Source of the DNA: CAZBDV01 sp964490765 | GTDB taxonomy: Bacteria > Cloacimonadota > Cloacimonadia > Cloacimonadales > JAJBBL01 | Assembly: GCA_964490765.1 (NCBI GenBank) | Contig: CAZBDV010000027.1 | Location: 1 to 30,292, forward strand | Reading direction: 5' to 3' | DNA: 30,292 nt | Shown here: positions 15,350-23,857 of the stretch, in pieces | How the letters are laid out: each line of letters opens with the position of its first letter | Numbering within the stretch: position 1 is the stretch's first letter | Position numbers and translations under genes: made by a program | Notes under the pieces: generated by a model | The model's database searches: none | The model's input: only the letters and a program-made list of their open reading frames with translations | What the model was told of the DNA's origin: nothing

Positions 15350-16606
15350 ATGGAAGTTATAGCTTTAATAATTATCCTGATATTTTTTGCCCTCTCTATG
15401 TTCTTTTCAGGGATGGAGACGGGTCTGATATCGATTGACCGTCTCACATTGGAACAGGATGCCAAAGACGATCCGATGAAGAGGAAATTGCTATCCTTTA
15501 TAGAAGATCCTAACCGCTATCTCGGTGTAACTCTTATTGGTAATAATATTGCGATAGTGGGCGTTTCCTCTGTTTTTGCTGTCTATTTTGCTAAATTACT
15601 CCCGATGAGCAGATCAGTTTCTACCCTTTTATTAGCGGGCTTGATGCTCATCTTCGCCGAAATTATACCCAAATCGTTCAGCCGGGATAATGCCAATAAT
15701 CTGGTATCACGCTTTTTCCCTTTATTATTCTTTTTTTACGTAATATTCAAGCCATTTATCTCCCTGATTAACCTGATTTACAGTTTTCTGGCCAAATACT
15801 TTGGCCTGGAACGAGATAACCGCTATTCATTTTTAACACGGGAGGACCTCGCTATCATACTATCTGAATCAGAGCTGGGAAGTACTCTGCAGCAACCTCA
15901 GCGAGATATGTTGGAAGAGGTACTGGACTTCAACGAGTTGAATGCCAAAAATGTTATGACTCCACGAACCGACCTGGTTGCTCTCGATTTTGAGACCCCT
16001 ATCACAGAGGTAATAAAAATAACCCAGCAGGAGGGTTATACGAGGTATCCGGTATATAAGAACGATATTGATAACATCGTGGGAGTAATTATTCTCTATG
16101 ATCTTATCAAACAGAATAATGCAACTGATCTGAAGGTAGGAGATTTCGTACGGGAGGCTTTCTTCGTACCCGAGACAATGGATTTGAACTCTCTTCTGAG
16201 AGAGATGCAACTCCAGCGTAAGAGTCTGGCGATAGTAGTCGACAGCTTTGGTGGGACAGCTGGTATAGTTACCATTGAAGATATTCTCGAGGAGTTAGTT
16301 GGAGAGATAGAAGACGAGTATGACTTCGTGGAAGCGGAAGAGAAAGATGTGGAGAAGTTAGGCGAAAACCAGTTCATTGTCAAAGGTGATGTAGAAATAG
16401 ATCATCTTAATGATGAATACGATACGGATTTACCTGAAGGGGATTACGAAACAATGGCCGGCTTGATTATTGACCGTCTTCTTCGAATCCCTACCAAAGG
16501 GACAGTTCTTAATGTCGGTAGATGGCGTCTGGAGGTTTTGGAGGCATCCAGTACTAAAATCCTCAAGGTTAGGATGACCAGACAACCCGAGAAGAAAGTA
16601 GTATGA
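15350..16606 (+). CDS. CNNM/CorC-type membrane protein with CBS domains (hemolysin-related family)
   Basis: The order is a DUF21 membrane domain (about residues 1-185, with SGMETGLISIDR near residue 19 and IFAEIIPKSFSRDNA near residue 103), two CBS domains around 200-330 (NVMTPRTDLVALDF and GFGGTAGIVTIEDILEELVGEI-type sequence), and the C-terminal CorC/HlyC domain ending with the DYETMAGLI segment. Members act in Mg2+ or Co2+ transport or resistance; the 'hemolysin' label is historical. GGGAG precedes the ATG. The stop overlaps the next ATG as ATGA, so it is coupled to the guanine deaminase gene. Confidence 0.88.
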   Translation: MEVIALIIILIFFALSMFFSGMETGLISIDRLTLEQDAKDDPMKRKLLSFIEDPNRYLGVTLIGNNIAIVGVSSVFAVYFAKLLPMSRSVSTLLLAGLMLIFAEIIPKSFSRDNANNLVSRFFPLLFFFYVIFKPFISLINLIYSFLAKYFGLERDNRYSFLTREDLAIILSESELGSTLQQPQRDMLEEVLDFNELNAKNVMTPRTDLVALDFETPITEVIKITQQEGYTRYPVYKNDIDNIVGVIILYDLIKQNNATDLKVGDFVREAFFVPETMDLNSLLREMQLQRKSLAIVVDSFGGTAGIVTIEDILEELVGEIEDEYDFVEAEEKDVEKLGENQFIVKGDVEIDHLNDEYDTDLPEGDYETMAGLIIDRLLRIPTKGTVLNVGRWRLEVLEASSTKILKVRMTRQPEKKVV

Positions 16607-17832
16607 TTATTAAAACCAATATCCTGACTCACCAGAGTAAGAGCTCTTTGAGTTATCAAACAGACCGCTATCTGACTGTTGAGAATCATCGAATAGCCCG
16701 TATCTCATCAGAAAGTCCTTCAGAGGATTATCTCGATTATAGTAATGCAGTATGTCTTCCCGGTTTTATTGATCTGCACGTCCACCTTTCCCAGATTAAC
16801 GTCAGGGGCCGGCATGCGAAAGGATTGTTACACTGGTTGAACGAGTTTATCTTTGCAGAAGAGAAGAAGGCCAGGAACCCGGAGTATGCTGCAGAGTTAG
16901 CTACTAAGTTCTTTCATTCTCTTCTCTCCTCAGGAACAACAACAGCAGTAATCTATGTAACACCGGATCCCAATGCCTGTGACATAGCCTTCCAGAAAGC
17001 AAAAGAAGCGGGATTTCGCACTATCATGGGACAGACACTGATGGACCGCAACTGTCCCGAATTTCTCTGTCGTAGTACAGAACAGTCCCTGGAAGAATCA
17101 ATACATCTTTACAATAAATGGAACAAGGCAACCCCCCTTCTGGAATACGTCTTTACTCCTCGATTTGCACCTGTTTGTTCAGCTCAACTGATGAAGGGTA
17201 TAGGAGATTTTGCAGCTGAAAATAAGGCTTTTATACAGACCCATCTCTCGGAAAACTTGCAGGAGATTAACTGGGTAAAGGAACTATTCCCTTCAAGCAA
17301 TAATTACACAGAAGTCTATCAGAAGTATGGCTTATTGGGAGAGAAAACACTGCTGGGCCATGCTATTCATCTTTCTGATGAAGAGATGGATATCCTTGCC
17401 CGAACCGGTTCGAAGATAACCCACTGTCCCGATTCTAATTTCTTCCTCCACAGCGGGATTTATCCTCTTGAAAAGATACTGAAGCATGGGATAACTTTCG
17501 GACTAGGGTCTGATGTAGGGGCTGGTACATCTCTCTATATGCCCGACATAATGAAGATGTTTATCTATCGTCAGGATTCCTATTATGTTACCCCTGCAGA
17601 TGCACTATATTACACTACATTAGGATCAGCAAAGGTATTGGGTAAGGAAGATGAACTCGGGTCCATAGAAGTGGATAAATTAGCCGATCTTGTTTTTCTG
17701 CGGAAACCGGATGAGATTGAAGATAGTGCAGAAGCGATTCTTTCTTATCTCACCTATCTGAGTTCTTCTGATGATATACTGGCTACCTATATAGCGGGCG
17801 AGGAACGTTACCGCAAACAGAGCATCAGATAA
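16603..17832 (+). CDS. guaD: Guanine deaminase
   Basis: GuaD hydrolyses guanine to xanthine and ammonia. The sequence has the amidohydrolase metal motif PGFIDLHVH (His59 and His61). Further GuaD-specific blocks are MDRNCPEFL, TPRFAPVCS, the metal His in QTHLSEN, HCPDSNFFLHSG, and the catalytic Asp in GLGSDVGAGTS. These separate it from chlorohydrolases of the same superfamily. The 409-residue length is normal. The start overlaps the preceding CBS gene. The purine link to guaA elsewhere in the window is probably coincidental. The gene ends 13 bases from the convergent oadB with no obvious terminator between. Confidence 0.9.
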   Translation: MIIKTNILTHQSKSSLSYQTDRYLTVENHRIARISSESPSEDYLDYSNAVCLPGFIDLHVHLSQINVRGRHAKGLLHWLNEFIFAEEKKARNPEYAAELATKFFHSLLSSGTTTAVIYVTPDPNACDIAFQKAKEAGFRTIMGQTLMDRNCPEFLCRSTEQSLEESIHLYNKWNKATPLLEYVFTPRFAPVCSAQLMKGIGDFAAENKAFIQTHLSENLQEINWVKELFPSSNNYTEVYQKYGLLGEKTLLGHAIHLSDEEMDILARTGSKITHCPDSNFFLHSGIYPLEKILKHGITFGLGSDVGAGTSLYMPDIMKMFIYRQDSYYVTPADALYYTTLGSAKVLGKEDELGSIEVDKLADLVFLRKPDEIEDSAEAILSYLTYLSSSDDILATYIAGEERYRKQSIR

Positions 17833-17845
17833 AAATCACAAAAGC

Positions 17846-18961
17846 TTAACTACCGAGAATTGCGAGCAATACACCAGCCGCAACTGCAGAGCCGATAACT
17901 CCCGCAACATTGGGTGCCATTGCATGCATAATAAGGAAATTGTTCTTATCCTCTCTCTGCCCGACTGCATGGACGACTCTTGCGCTGTTAGGAACAGCTG
18001 ATACTCCAGAGGCACCGATTATAGGATTGATCTTCTCTTTCAAGAAGAGATTTACTATCTTAGCAAAGATCACCCCTGTAGCAGTAGCCATAGCAAAGGC
18101 AAAAGCACCGAGCAGGAAGATCTGAATGGACTCGATTCTCAGAAACAGGTTCGCTTGAGTAGCGGCACCAACAGAGAGTCCCAGCAGGATAGTGACTATA
18201 TCGATCAGGGCATTTTTTGCTGTTTTAGCAAGCCTTTCTGTAACACCACTCTCTTTGAGTATATTACCGAGAAAGAGCATTCCGAGTAGTATAGAGGCCT
18301 GGGGAGCTATCAGAACAGTGACGATAAAACCGACAAAGGGGAAGAGTATCTTTTCTCGCTTGCTGACCAGTCTGGGAGCTTTCATACGAATAATCCGCTC
18401 CTGTCTCGAAGTCAGAAGTTTTATTATCGGTGGTTGTATTACTGGGACCAGAGCCATATAGGAATAAGCTGAAATGGCGATAGGACCGACAAGATGAGGG
18501 GCAAGTTGAGAAGAGAGAAATATAGAAGTGGGGCCGTCAGCACCACCGATAATTCCAATAGAGCCCGCCTCTGCAACAGTAAATCCAAGCAGCAATGAAC
18601 CGATGAAAGTTGCAAAGATCCCGAATTGTGCTGCAGCACCGAGTACTATCAATTTCGGGTTGGCTATCAGGGTAGAGAAATCAGTCATCGCACCGATTCC
18701 GAGAAAGATAAGTGGTGGATAGACACCATATTTTACTCCGCCATAGAGAATATTGAGTACTGAGCCAGGCACATCTATTCCGGAAGCACCGGGCATATTG
18801 CCCAGCACCATTCCAAAGCCGATAGGAATCAGGAGGAGCGGTTCGAAGTTTTTGGTGATTCCGATAAACATCAGAATCAAACCAGCAACGATCATAAAGA
18901 GATAAGTCCATTCAATTTGGGCAAACCCGGTAGTCTGTATGAACTGCCACAACTCTGTCAT
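17846..18961 (-). CDS. oadB: Na+-translocating decarboxylase, beta subunit
   Basis: The beta subunit catalyses decarboxylation of the carboxybiotin and pumps sodium ions out of the cell. It is a 371-residue multispanning membrane protein with the family's signature regions: EAGSIGIIGGADGPTSIF near residue 131, with the conserved Asp in the membrane, SYMALVPVIQPPI near residue 167, and the final NPIIGASGVSAVPNSARV with conserved Asn and Ser residues. The gene starts three bases after the biotin carrier stop, with its GGAGAC ribosome site inside the last codons of that gene. It is the last gene of the methylmalonyl-CoA decarboxylase set. Substrate is inferred from the adjacent epimerase; oxaloacetate or glutaconyl-CoA pumps have similar beta subunits. 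Confidence 0.93.
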   Translation of the reverse strand: MTELWQFIQTTGFAQIEWTYLFMIVAGLILMFIGITKNFEPLLLIPIGFGMVLGNMPGASGIDVPGSVLNILYGGVKYGVYPPLIFLGIGAMTDFSTLIANPKLIVLGAAAQFGIFATFIGSLLLGFTVAEAGSIGIIGGADGPTSIFLSSQLAPHLVGPIAISAYSYMALVPVIQPPIIKLLTSRQERIIRMKAPRLVSKREKILFPFVGFIVTVLIAPQASILLGMLFLGNILKESGVTERLAKTAKNALIDIVTILLGLSVGAATQANLFLRIESIQIFLLGAFAFAMATATGVIFAKIVNLFLKEKINPIIGASGVSAVPNSARVVHAVGQREDKNNFLIMHAMAPNVAGVIGSAVAAGVLLAILGS

Positions 18962-18964
18962 CTC

Positions 18965-19693
18965 TTAGTCTCCTATTTTGACAAGAACGTCACCTTCATT
19001 TACTGAGTCACCTTTACTTACGAGGATCTTTTTCACAGTTCCTCCATTTTCGGCATGAATCTCCGACTCCATTTTCATTGCTTCCAGAATGATCACAACA
19101 TCATCAGGAGATACTTTATCACCCTCTTTAACTCTGATATCTAATACCGTGCCGGGTATGGGAGCTCTTACATTACCATCTACAACCGTTCGCGGTGTAG
19201 CCTGTGTAGGTCTCTGCTCCTGTTGTTGATTCTGAGAGAAAGATTTCTTGACTCTCTCTTTAACTTCAGAACCTGCTATTATTATGAGTAGATCGCCTTC
19301 CAGAACAGAATCTCCGTTAGAAACCTTTATCTCTTTTATCTTGCCCGAAACAGGGGCTACCAGTTCCGATTCCATCTTCATTGCCTCCAGAGTTATGAGA
19401 ACTTCACCCGCTTCAACGGAATCACCCTCCTTCTTATGAACACTTATTACTGTGCCCGGTATGGGTGCTGTCAGTTGATCGGATCCGGATCGTTTAACGG
19501 AGGAACTAATCTTTTCGGGGTTGATATAGGATTTACTCGTCTGGATAACTGGTTGAGACATATAACCGGCTTCATGCTCTATCTCGATGATATAATCGAT
19601 ACCATTTACGTTTACCCTGGCTTCATTCCCCTTGTAGGAGAGAACCTTAGCCTCATACTTCTCGCCGTTAATCATCATTTTATATTTCTTCAT
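18965..19693 (-). CDS. Biotin carrier protein with two tandem biotinyl domains
   Basis: The biotin carrier shuttles the carboxyl group from the carboxyltransferase to the membrane pump. This 242-residue protein has two complete biotinyl domains: residues about 74-140 with EAMKM at 103-107 (biotin Lys106) and about 175-241 with EAMKM at 204-208 (Lys207). A Gln/Pro/Thr-rich flexible linker (about 150-170) separates them. The first 50 residues form a beta-rich region resembling the N-terminal part of propionyl-CoA-type carriers (MMINGEKYEAKV). Most decarboxylase carriers have one such domain. The two copies have diverged clearly, so the duplication is not recent. It lies between oadG-like and oadB, with GGAG before the ATG. 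Confidence 0.92.
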   Translation of the reverse strand: MKKYKMMINGEKYEAKVLSYKGNEARVNVNGIDYIIEIEHEAGYMSQPVIQTSKSYINPEKISSSVKRSGSDQLTAPIPGTVISVHKKEGDSVEAGEVLITLEAMKMESELVAPVSGKIKEIKVSNGDSVLEGDLLIIIAGSEVKERVKKSFSQNQQQEQRPTQATPRTVVDGNVRAPIPGTVLDIRVKEGDKVSPDDVVIILEAMKMESEIHAENGGTVKKILVSKGDSVNEGDVLVKIGD

Positions 19694-19723
19694 AAATACT
19701 CCTTCTCTTGACCTCTCCGGAGA

Positions 19724-20377
19724 CTATTTTTTCTTTTCCCGGATCACTCGATTCGGCATATCGAATTTACCGGAAGTCTTCCATACGCTAACCGGTTCCC
19801 TCTTCCAGGCAAGAGTCATCTTACTGAGTTCCTCAGCTTCCTGCAGATGGAAATGCAAGGCTGTTATTGCTGCCACTATTGCATTGTATCCCGTATCTCG
19901 TGATTTAATATCCTTTATCTTCACCCGTTTCGTCTCTCTCCCGGCAGATTTCTTCTTCTTTGCCGAAAGACTCTTCGTTTCTCTTTCTGAGAGCTTAACT
20001 ATTCTACTCAACAAACCGATAAACAATCCAGTCAGAGAGAGACTGGAGAAGATCACCAGCATTCCTACCAGTACGATGTTCCAGCTAAAACCCCAGATCT
20101 TACCACTGAAATGAGAACGGGCCTCTTCGATCATATCTTCAGTTACAGCCAGTTCCTCAAGAGTCATATTTCTGTCAGTATCGACCGGTAATTCGAGGTA
20201 ATTGATTAGATTGATTACAGGAATACCTGTCTGATTCGCTACCTCTGCCAGTGTTGTTTCGGGAGTATAGCGATAACCTGTTCTGTCATCGTATCTACCA
20301 TAGAGTGTAACAACTGAAGCAGTGATAAGCAAGAGTATCAGCAGAACACGTTTACTGTAGTTTTTTCTCTTCTCCAT
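19724..20377 (-). CDS. OadG-like small membrane subunit of the Na+ pump, with extra N-terminal region
   Basis: OadG/MmdD-type subunits anchor and assemble the decarboxylase. The membrane segment WNIVLVGMLVIFSSLSLTGLFIGLL (about 97-121) is typical. So is the tail YNAIVAAITALHFHLQ...SVWKTSGKFDMPNRVI, a form found in Bacteroidetes-like OadG proteins. Unusual is the N-terminal 90 residues: a first hydrophobic segment (about 10-28) and then a small helical stretch, TPETTLAEVANQTGIPVINLINYLELP, that reads like the small helical domain found in some membrane redox or sulfur-related proteins (recognition by eye only). At 217 residues it is about twice the usual 80-130. It is co-directional with mmdA and the carrier gene. 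Confidence 0.75.
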   Translation of the reverse strand: MEKRKNYSKRVLLILLLITASVVTLYGRYDDRTGYRYTPETTLAEVANQTGIPVINLINYLELPVDTDRNMTLEELAVTEDMIEEARSHFSGKIWGFSWNIVLVGMLVIFSSLSLTGLFIGLLSRIVKLSERETKSLSAKKKKSAGRETKRVKIKDIKSRDTGYNAIVAAITALHFHLQEAEELSKMTLAWKREPVSVWKTSGKFDMPNRVIREKKK

Positions 20378-20412
20378 TCTGGATAGTTCCTCTTCCGTTA
20401 GAATCTTACCCT

Positions 20413-21963
20413 TTAAAGTGGAATATTGCCGTGCTTGCGGGGAGGTATCGTATCTTTTTTGGCAGCAAAAGTTTCCAGTGCCTGCACTATTCTGAACCTC
20501 GTCATAGCTGGTAAAATGATGTCGTCTATATATCCTTTCTGAGCTGCTTTATAGGGATTGGCGAACTTGTCGATATATTCCTGTTCTTTTTCCGCAACCA
20601 GTTTGTCTATATCCTCTGCATGTTTCATCTCTTTGCGGAATACAATCTCCACAGCACCTTTGGGACCCATAACAGCTATTTCTGCAGTCGGCCAGGCATA
20701 TACGGCATCTGCCCTCATATGACGGCTATTCATAACGCAATAAGCTCCCCCGTAAGCCTTTCTCAATATCACCGTAATCTTCGGTACTGTCGCCTCGGCA
20801 AAGGCATACATCAACTTGGCACCGTTACGGATAATTCCGTTAGCTTCCTGATTGTATCCGGGTAAGAACCCCGGGACATCTTCCAGTACGACGAGGGGAA
20901 TATTGAAACTGTCACAGAATCTGACGAAACGTGCTGCCTTTGTGGAAGCATTGATATCAAGGCAACCAGCCAGAACCTTTGGTTGATTAGCAACGATTCC
21001 GACGGGATATCCGTTCATTCTGGCAAAGCCTACAACAACGTTCTGGGCATAATATTTAGCTACTTCGAGGAAATCCTCGTTATCTACAATCGAATAAATT
21101 ACATCGAGAATATCGTATGACTTGTTCGGATTATCAGGAACTATGCTATTTAATTCCTCTACAAGCCGGTCTATGGGATCAGTATTGGCTATATTGGGTG
21201 GATCCTGCAGGTTATTAGAGGGGAGGAAACTGATCAGTTTCCTGATCATAAGGAGTGTTTCCTTCTCATTCTCGGTCATGAAATGAGCCACACCACTCTT
21301 GGTCGAATGAACATAAGCCCCACCGAGGTCCTCGGTACTGATATCTTCGTTAAGTACTGTCTTCACCACTTTTGGCCCGGTGACAAACATATAGCTATTC
21401 TCTTTATTCATAATGATATAGTCCATAATTGCCGGAGAGTAAACCGCTCCACCGGCACAGGGACCCATAATAGCCGAGATCTGTGGGATGACACCGGACG
21501 CCATAACATTTCGCCAGAATATCTCTGCATATCCTGCCAGAGCATCGACACCTTCCTGTACTCGTGCTCCACCAGAGTCGTTCAGACCAATTACAGGAGC
21601 ACCAACCTTCATTGCCATATCCATAATCTTACAGATCTTATCGGCATGAGCTTTAGAGAGAGATCCGCCAAAAACGGTAAAATCCTGGGCAAAAACGAAA
21701 ACCTGTCTTCCGTCTATTGAGCCACATCCTGTTATCACTCCATCCCCCGGATATATGTTCTTCTGCATATCGAAATCATGGCACTGATGAGTGACGAACA
21801 TATCATACTCTTCAAAACTATCAGGGTCAAGCAGGATCTGTAACCTTTCATAGGCGGTCATCTTGTTCTTCTCGTGCTGTGCCTGGATACGCTTCTCACC
21901 GCCGCCGAGACGAGCTACTTCTCTTTTATGTATTAGTTTCTGGACTTTTTCTTCGATAGACAT
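20413..21963 (-). CDS. mmdA: Methylmalonyl-CoA decarboxylase / acyl-CoA carboxyltransferase subunit alpha
   Basis: This subunit transfers the carboxyl group from methylmalonyl-CoA to biotin on the carrier. The 516-residue carboxyltransferase has DSGGARVQEGVDALAGY near residue 108, GPCAGGAVYSPA near 146 (acyl-CoA site), a second-half block VPGFLPGYNQEANGIIRNGA, KAYGGAYCVMNS and GPKGAVEIVF, and the classic end HGNIPL. These features match propionyl-CoA carboxylase beta and MmdA, which cannot be separated by motif alone. The neighbouring oadG, carrier and oadB indicate the sodium pump form. I take the ATG at 21963, with AGAGG five bases upstream, over a TTG one codon earlier. Confidence 0.93.
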   Translation of the reverse strand: MSIEEKVQKLIHKREVARLGGGEKRIQAQHEKNKMTAYERLQILLDPDSFEEYDMFVTHQCHDFDMQKNIYPGDGVITGCGSIDGRQVFVFAQDFTVFGGSLSKAHADKICKIMDMAMKVGAPVIGLNDSGGARVQEGVDALAGYAEIFWRNVMASGVIPQISAIMGPCAGGAVYSPAIMDYIIMNKENSYMFVTGPKVVKTVLNEDISTEDLGGAYVHSTKSGVAHFMTENEKETLLMIRKLISFLPSNNLQDPPNIANTDPIDRLVEELNSIVPDNPNKSYDILDVIYSIVDNEDFLEVAKYYAQNVVVGFARMNGYPVGIVANQPKVLAGCLDINASTKAARFVRFCDSFNIPLVVLEDVPGFLPGYNQEANGIIRNGAKLMYAFAEATVPKITVILRKAYGGAYCVMNSRHMRADAVYAWPTAEIAVMGPKGAVEIVFRKEMKHAEDIDKLVAEKEQEYIDKFANPYKAAQKGYIDDIILPAMTRFRIVQALETFAAKKDTIPPRKHGNIPL

Positions 21964-22032
21964 CAATTCCTCTCGAATTTTGGTTAGATTTGTTGGTTAA
22001 TTTATTTACTGGATAATGGAATAATACTTCTA

Positions 22033-22440
22033 TTACTCTTCACTACCTTCCTGGCAGAATTCGATCAGAACACCACCTGTATATTTAGGGTGTAAGAAGG
22101 CGATTTTAGTATTATGGGCACCAGGGCGGGGTACTTTATCGATCGGTTCGATCCCGTTTTCAGAAGCCTTTTTTATATTGTCTTTGACATCATCTACATC
22201 AAAGGCAAGATGCTGGATACCCTCTCCCCTCTTTTCGATGAATTTTGCAATCGGACTATCTTCCGAAGTTGCGGCCAGTAATTCCAGTCGCGTATCACCG
22301 ATCGGAATGAAGGCAACCTTAACCTTCTGTGACTCAACTACCTCGGTACTCGTTACCTCCAGCCCGAGCTTACGATAGAAATCTATTGCCTTGTCGAGAT
22401 CTTTGACCGCTATGCCGATATGACTTAACTTTTTTACCAT
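22033..22440 (-). CDS. mce: Methylmalonyl-CoA epimerase
   Basis: This enzyme interconverts (R)- and (S)-methylmalonyl-CoA, linking the B12-dependent mutase with the decarboxylase. The 135-residue protein is a single VOC-fold unit: LSHIGIAVKDLDKAIDFYRKLG with the first metal His at residue 7, RLELLAAT, GEGIQHLAFDVDD with the second His, and GVLIEFCQE with the metal Glu near the end. The GEGIQHLAF and KVPRPGAHNTKIAFLHPK segments are specific to epimerases. It sits between korC and mmdA on the same strand. The mutase itself is not in the window. Confidence 0.94.
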   Translation of the reverse strand: MVKKLSHIGIAVKDLDKAIDFYRKLGLEVTSTEVVESQKVKVAFIPIGDTRLELLAATSEDSPIAKFIEKRGEGIQHLAFDVDDVKDNIKKASENGIEPIDKVPRPGAHNTKIAFLHPKYTGGVLIEFCQEGSEE

Positions 22441-22461
22441 CGTATGATTCTCCTGCTCCTT

Positions 22462-23016
22462 CTATTTGTATTTCCTGGCAAGATCGAAACCGAGCTTCAT
22501 CGCCTTGAGATTAACATCGACAAAAGACTTCTTAACAGTTGTCTCTATAGCTCTTTTCAGTGCCAGGTCGGTTACTATTCCGGACATCTTCACCAAAAAG
22601 GAGAGTGAGAGTATATTTGTTGGCAGAGAGGAACCAAGCTTATCGAGTGCGATCTCAGTGAATGGGAGTTCATATACAGTTGAACTAACGAGTGCAATGT
22701 TCTTGACAATGGAATTATCGACAATCAGCAACCCGTTGTCTTTGAGGTCGAAGAGGAATTTATCACAAGCTTCCTGGGTTAGAGCGAGCAGGATATCGAA
22801 TCTGGTCGCTTCTGGATAGTAGATCTCCCCTTTACTGATAATAACATCTGCCCGGCTTGCGCCACCTCGTGATTCCGGCCCGTAGCTCTGTGTCTGGGTT
22901 ACTCGTCTCTTATCATTAACTGCTGCATTGGCCAGAACAATACCAGCTAATATCAATCCCTGGCCTCCGCTGCCACTTAATCTTATCTCTATTTTTTTTC
23001 GTTCTGATAGCTTCAT
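22462..23016 (-). CDS. korC: 2-oxoacid:ferredoxin oxidoreductase, gamma subunit
   Basis: This is the gamma domain of the pyruvate/2-oxoglutarate ferredoxin oxidoreductase superfamily. It begins with EIRLSGSGGQGLILAGIVLA (the GxGGQG block) and continues with QSYGPESRGGASRADVIIS, both diagnostic. The 184-residue length is normal for the separate gamma subunit of four-subunit enzymes. It starts one base after the stop of korB. The gene symbol follows the KorDABC pattern of 2-oxoglutarate enzymes; the actual substrate could also be a branched 2-oxoacid or 2-oxobutyrate. Confidence 0.9.
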   Translation of the reverse strand: MKLSERKKIEIRLSGSGGQGLILAGIVLANAAVNDKRRVTQTQSYGPESRGGASRADVIISKGEIYYPEATRFDILLALTQEACDKFLFDLKDNGLLIVDNSIVKNIALVSSTVYELPFTEIALDKLGSSLPTNILSLSFLVKMSGIVTDLALKRAIETTVKKSFVDVNLKAMKLGFDLARKYK

Positions 23017-23017
23017 A

Positions 23018-23857
23018 TTATGCCTCCTTATCTCTCAAACTCTCAGCTAACTGGGCATAACGGGCGGTGTATTCCGGTTTGTTAGTATCATGCTTCAGAA
23101 TTCCTCTGATAATCTTATTCTCGACCTTCTCGGGTGGGAGCTTATCAATCGCCTTAACACTGATGGAATTATCACGCATATGCTCCATCATTCTGGAAGG
23201 GCTACCCTTCTTATTGAGTCTCCCATAGATCACTGGGCAGGCAGAGAATACCTCGAGAACAGAGAAACCGTTATGCATAATAGCCTCTTTGAAGAGATTC
23301 TGAATCTCGAGTGAATGAAAGGCTGTAGAACGGGCTACAAATGTAGCGCCTGCACCAATAGCCAGGTCACAGATATCGAAAGGTGAATCGATATTCCCGT
23401 AAGGACAGGTCGTTGCCAGGTCACCGGATGGTGTTGTGGGAGAATACTGTCCACCGGTCATACCATAGATATGGTTATTGATAACAACGACAGTGATATC
23501 GATATTCCTTCGGCAGCCATGGATAAAGTGATTCCCGCCAATAGCGGTTGCATCTCCATCACCTGTTATTACAATCACCTTCATATGTGGTTTGAACAAT
23601 TTAATCCCTGTAGCAAAAGCTATTGGACGGCCATGGAGTGTATGCAACGAGTTAAAATCAACATAGACAGGCATTCTGCTTGAACAACCGATACCGGAGA
23701 TCATCATAATATCATCTTTATCAAGCTGTAGATCGGATATACCTCTTATAATAGACCCGAGGACTATCCCAATGCTACAACCAGCACACCAGACATGGGG
23801 AAATTTCTTGTTATGCCTCAGATATTGATGAACTATCTTCTGCGATACATTACTCAT
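23018..23857 (-). CDS. korB: 2-oxoacid:ferredoxin oxidoreductase, beta (thiamine diphosphate) subunit
   Basis: The beta subunit binds thiamine diphosphate and one 4Fe-4S cluster. WCAGCSIG (Cys24, Cys27) starts the cluster ligand set, and GDGDATAIGGNHFIHGCRRN leading to VVVINNHIYGMTGGQYSPTT forms the thiamine diphosphate GDG...NN motif. The 279-residue length is normal. Its start overlaps the korA stop by one base (23857), so alpha and beta are coupled. The GGQ(Y/M)SPTT segment is common to KorB and VorA-like proteins. Confidence 0.93.
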   Translation of the reverse strand: MSNVSQKIVHQYLRHNKKFPHVWCAGCSIGIVLGSIIRGISDLQLDKDDIMMISGIGCSSRMPVYVDFNSLHTLHGRPIAFATGIKLFKPHMKVIVITGDGDATAIGGNHFIHGCRRNIDITVVVINNHIYGMTGGQYSPTTPSGDLATTCPYGNIDSPFDICDLAIGAGATFVARSTAFHSLEIQNLFKEAIMHNGFSVLEVFSACPVIYGRLNKKGSPSRMMEHMRDNSISVKAIDKLPPEKVENKIIRGILKHDTNKPEYTARYAQLAESLRDKEA

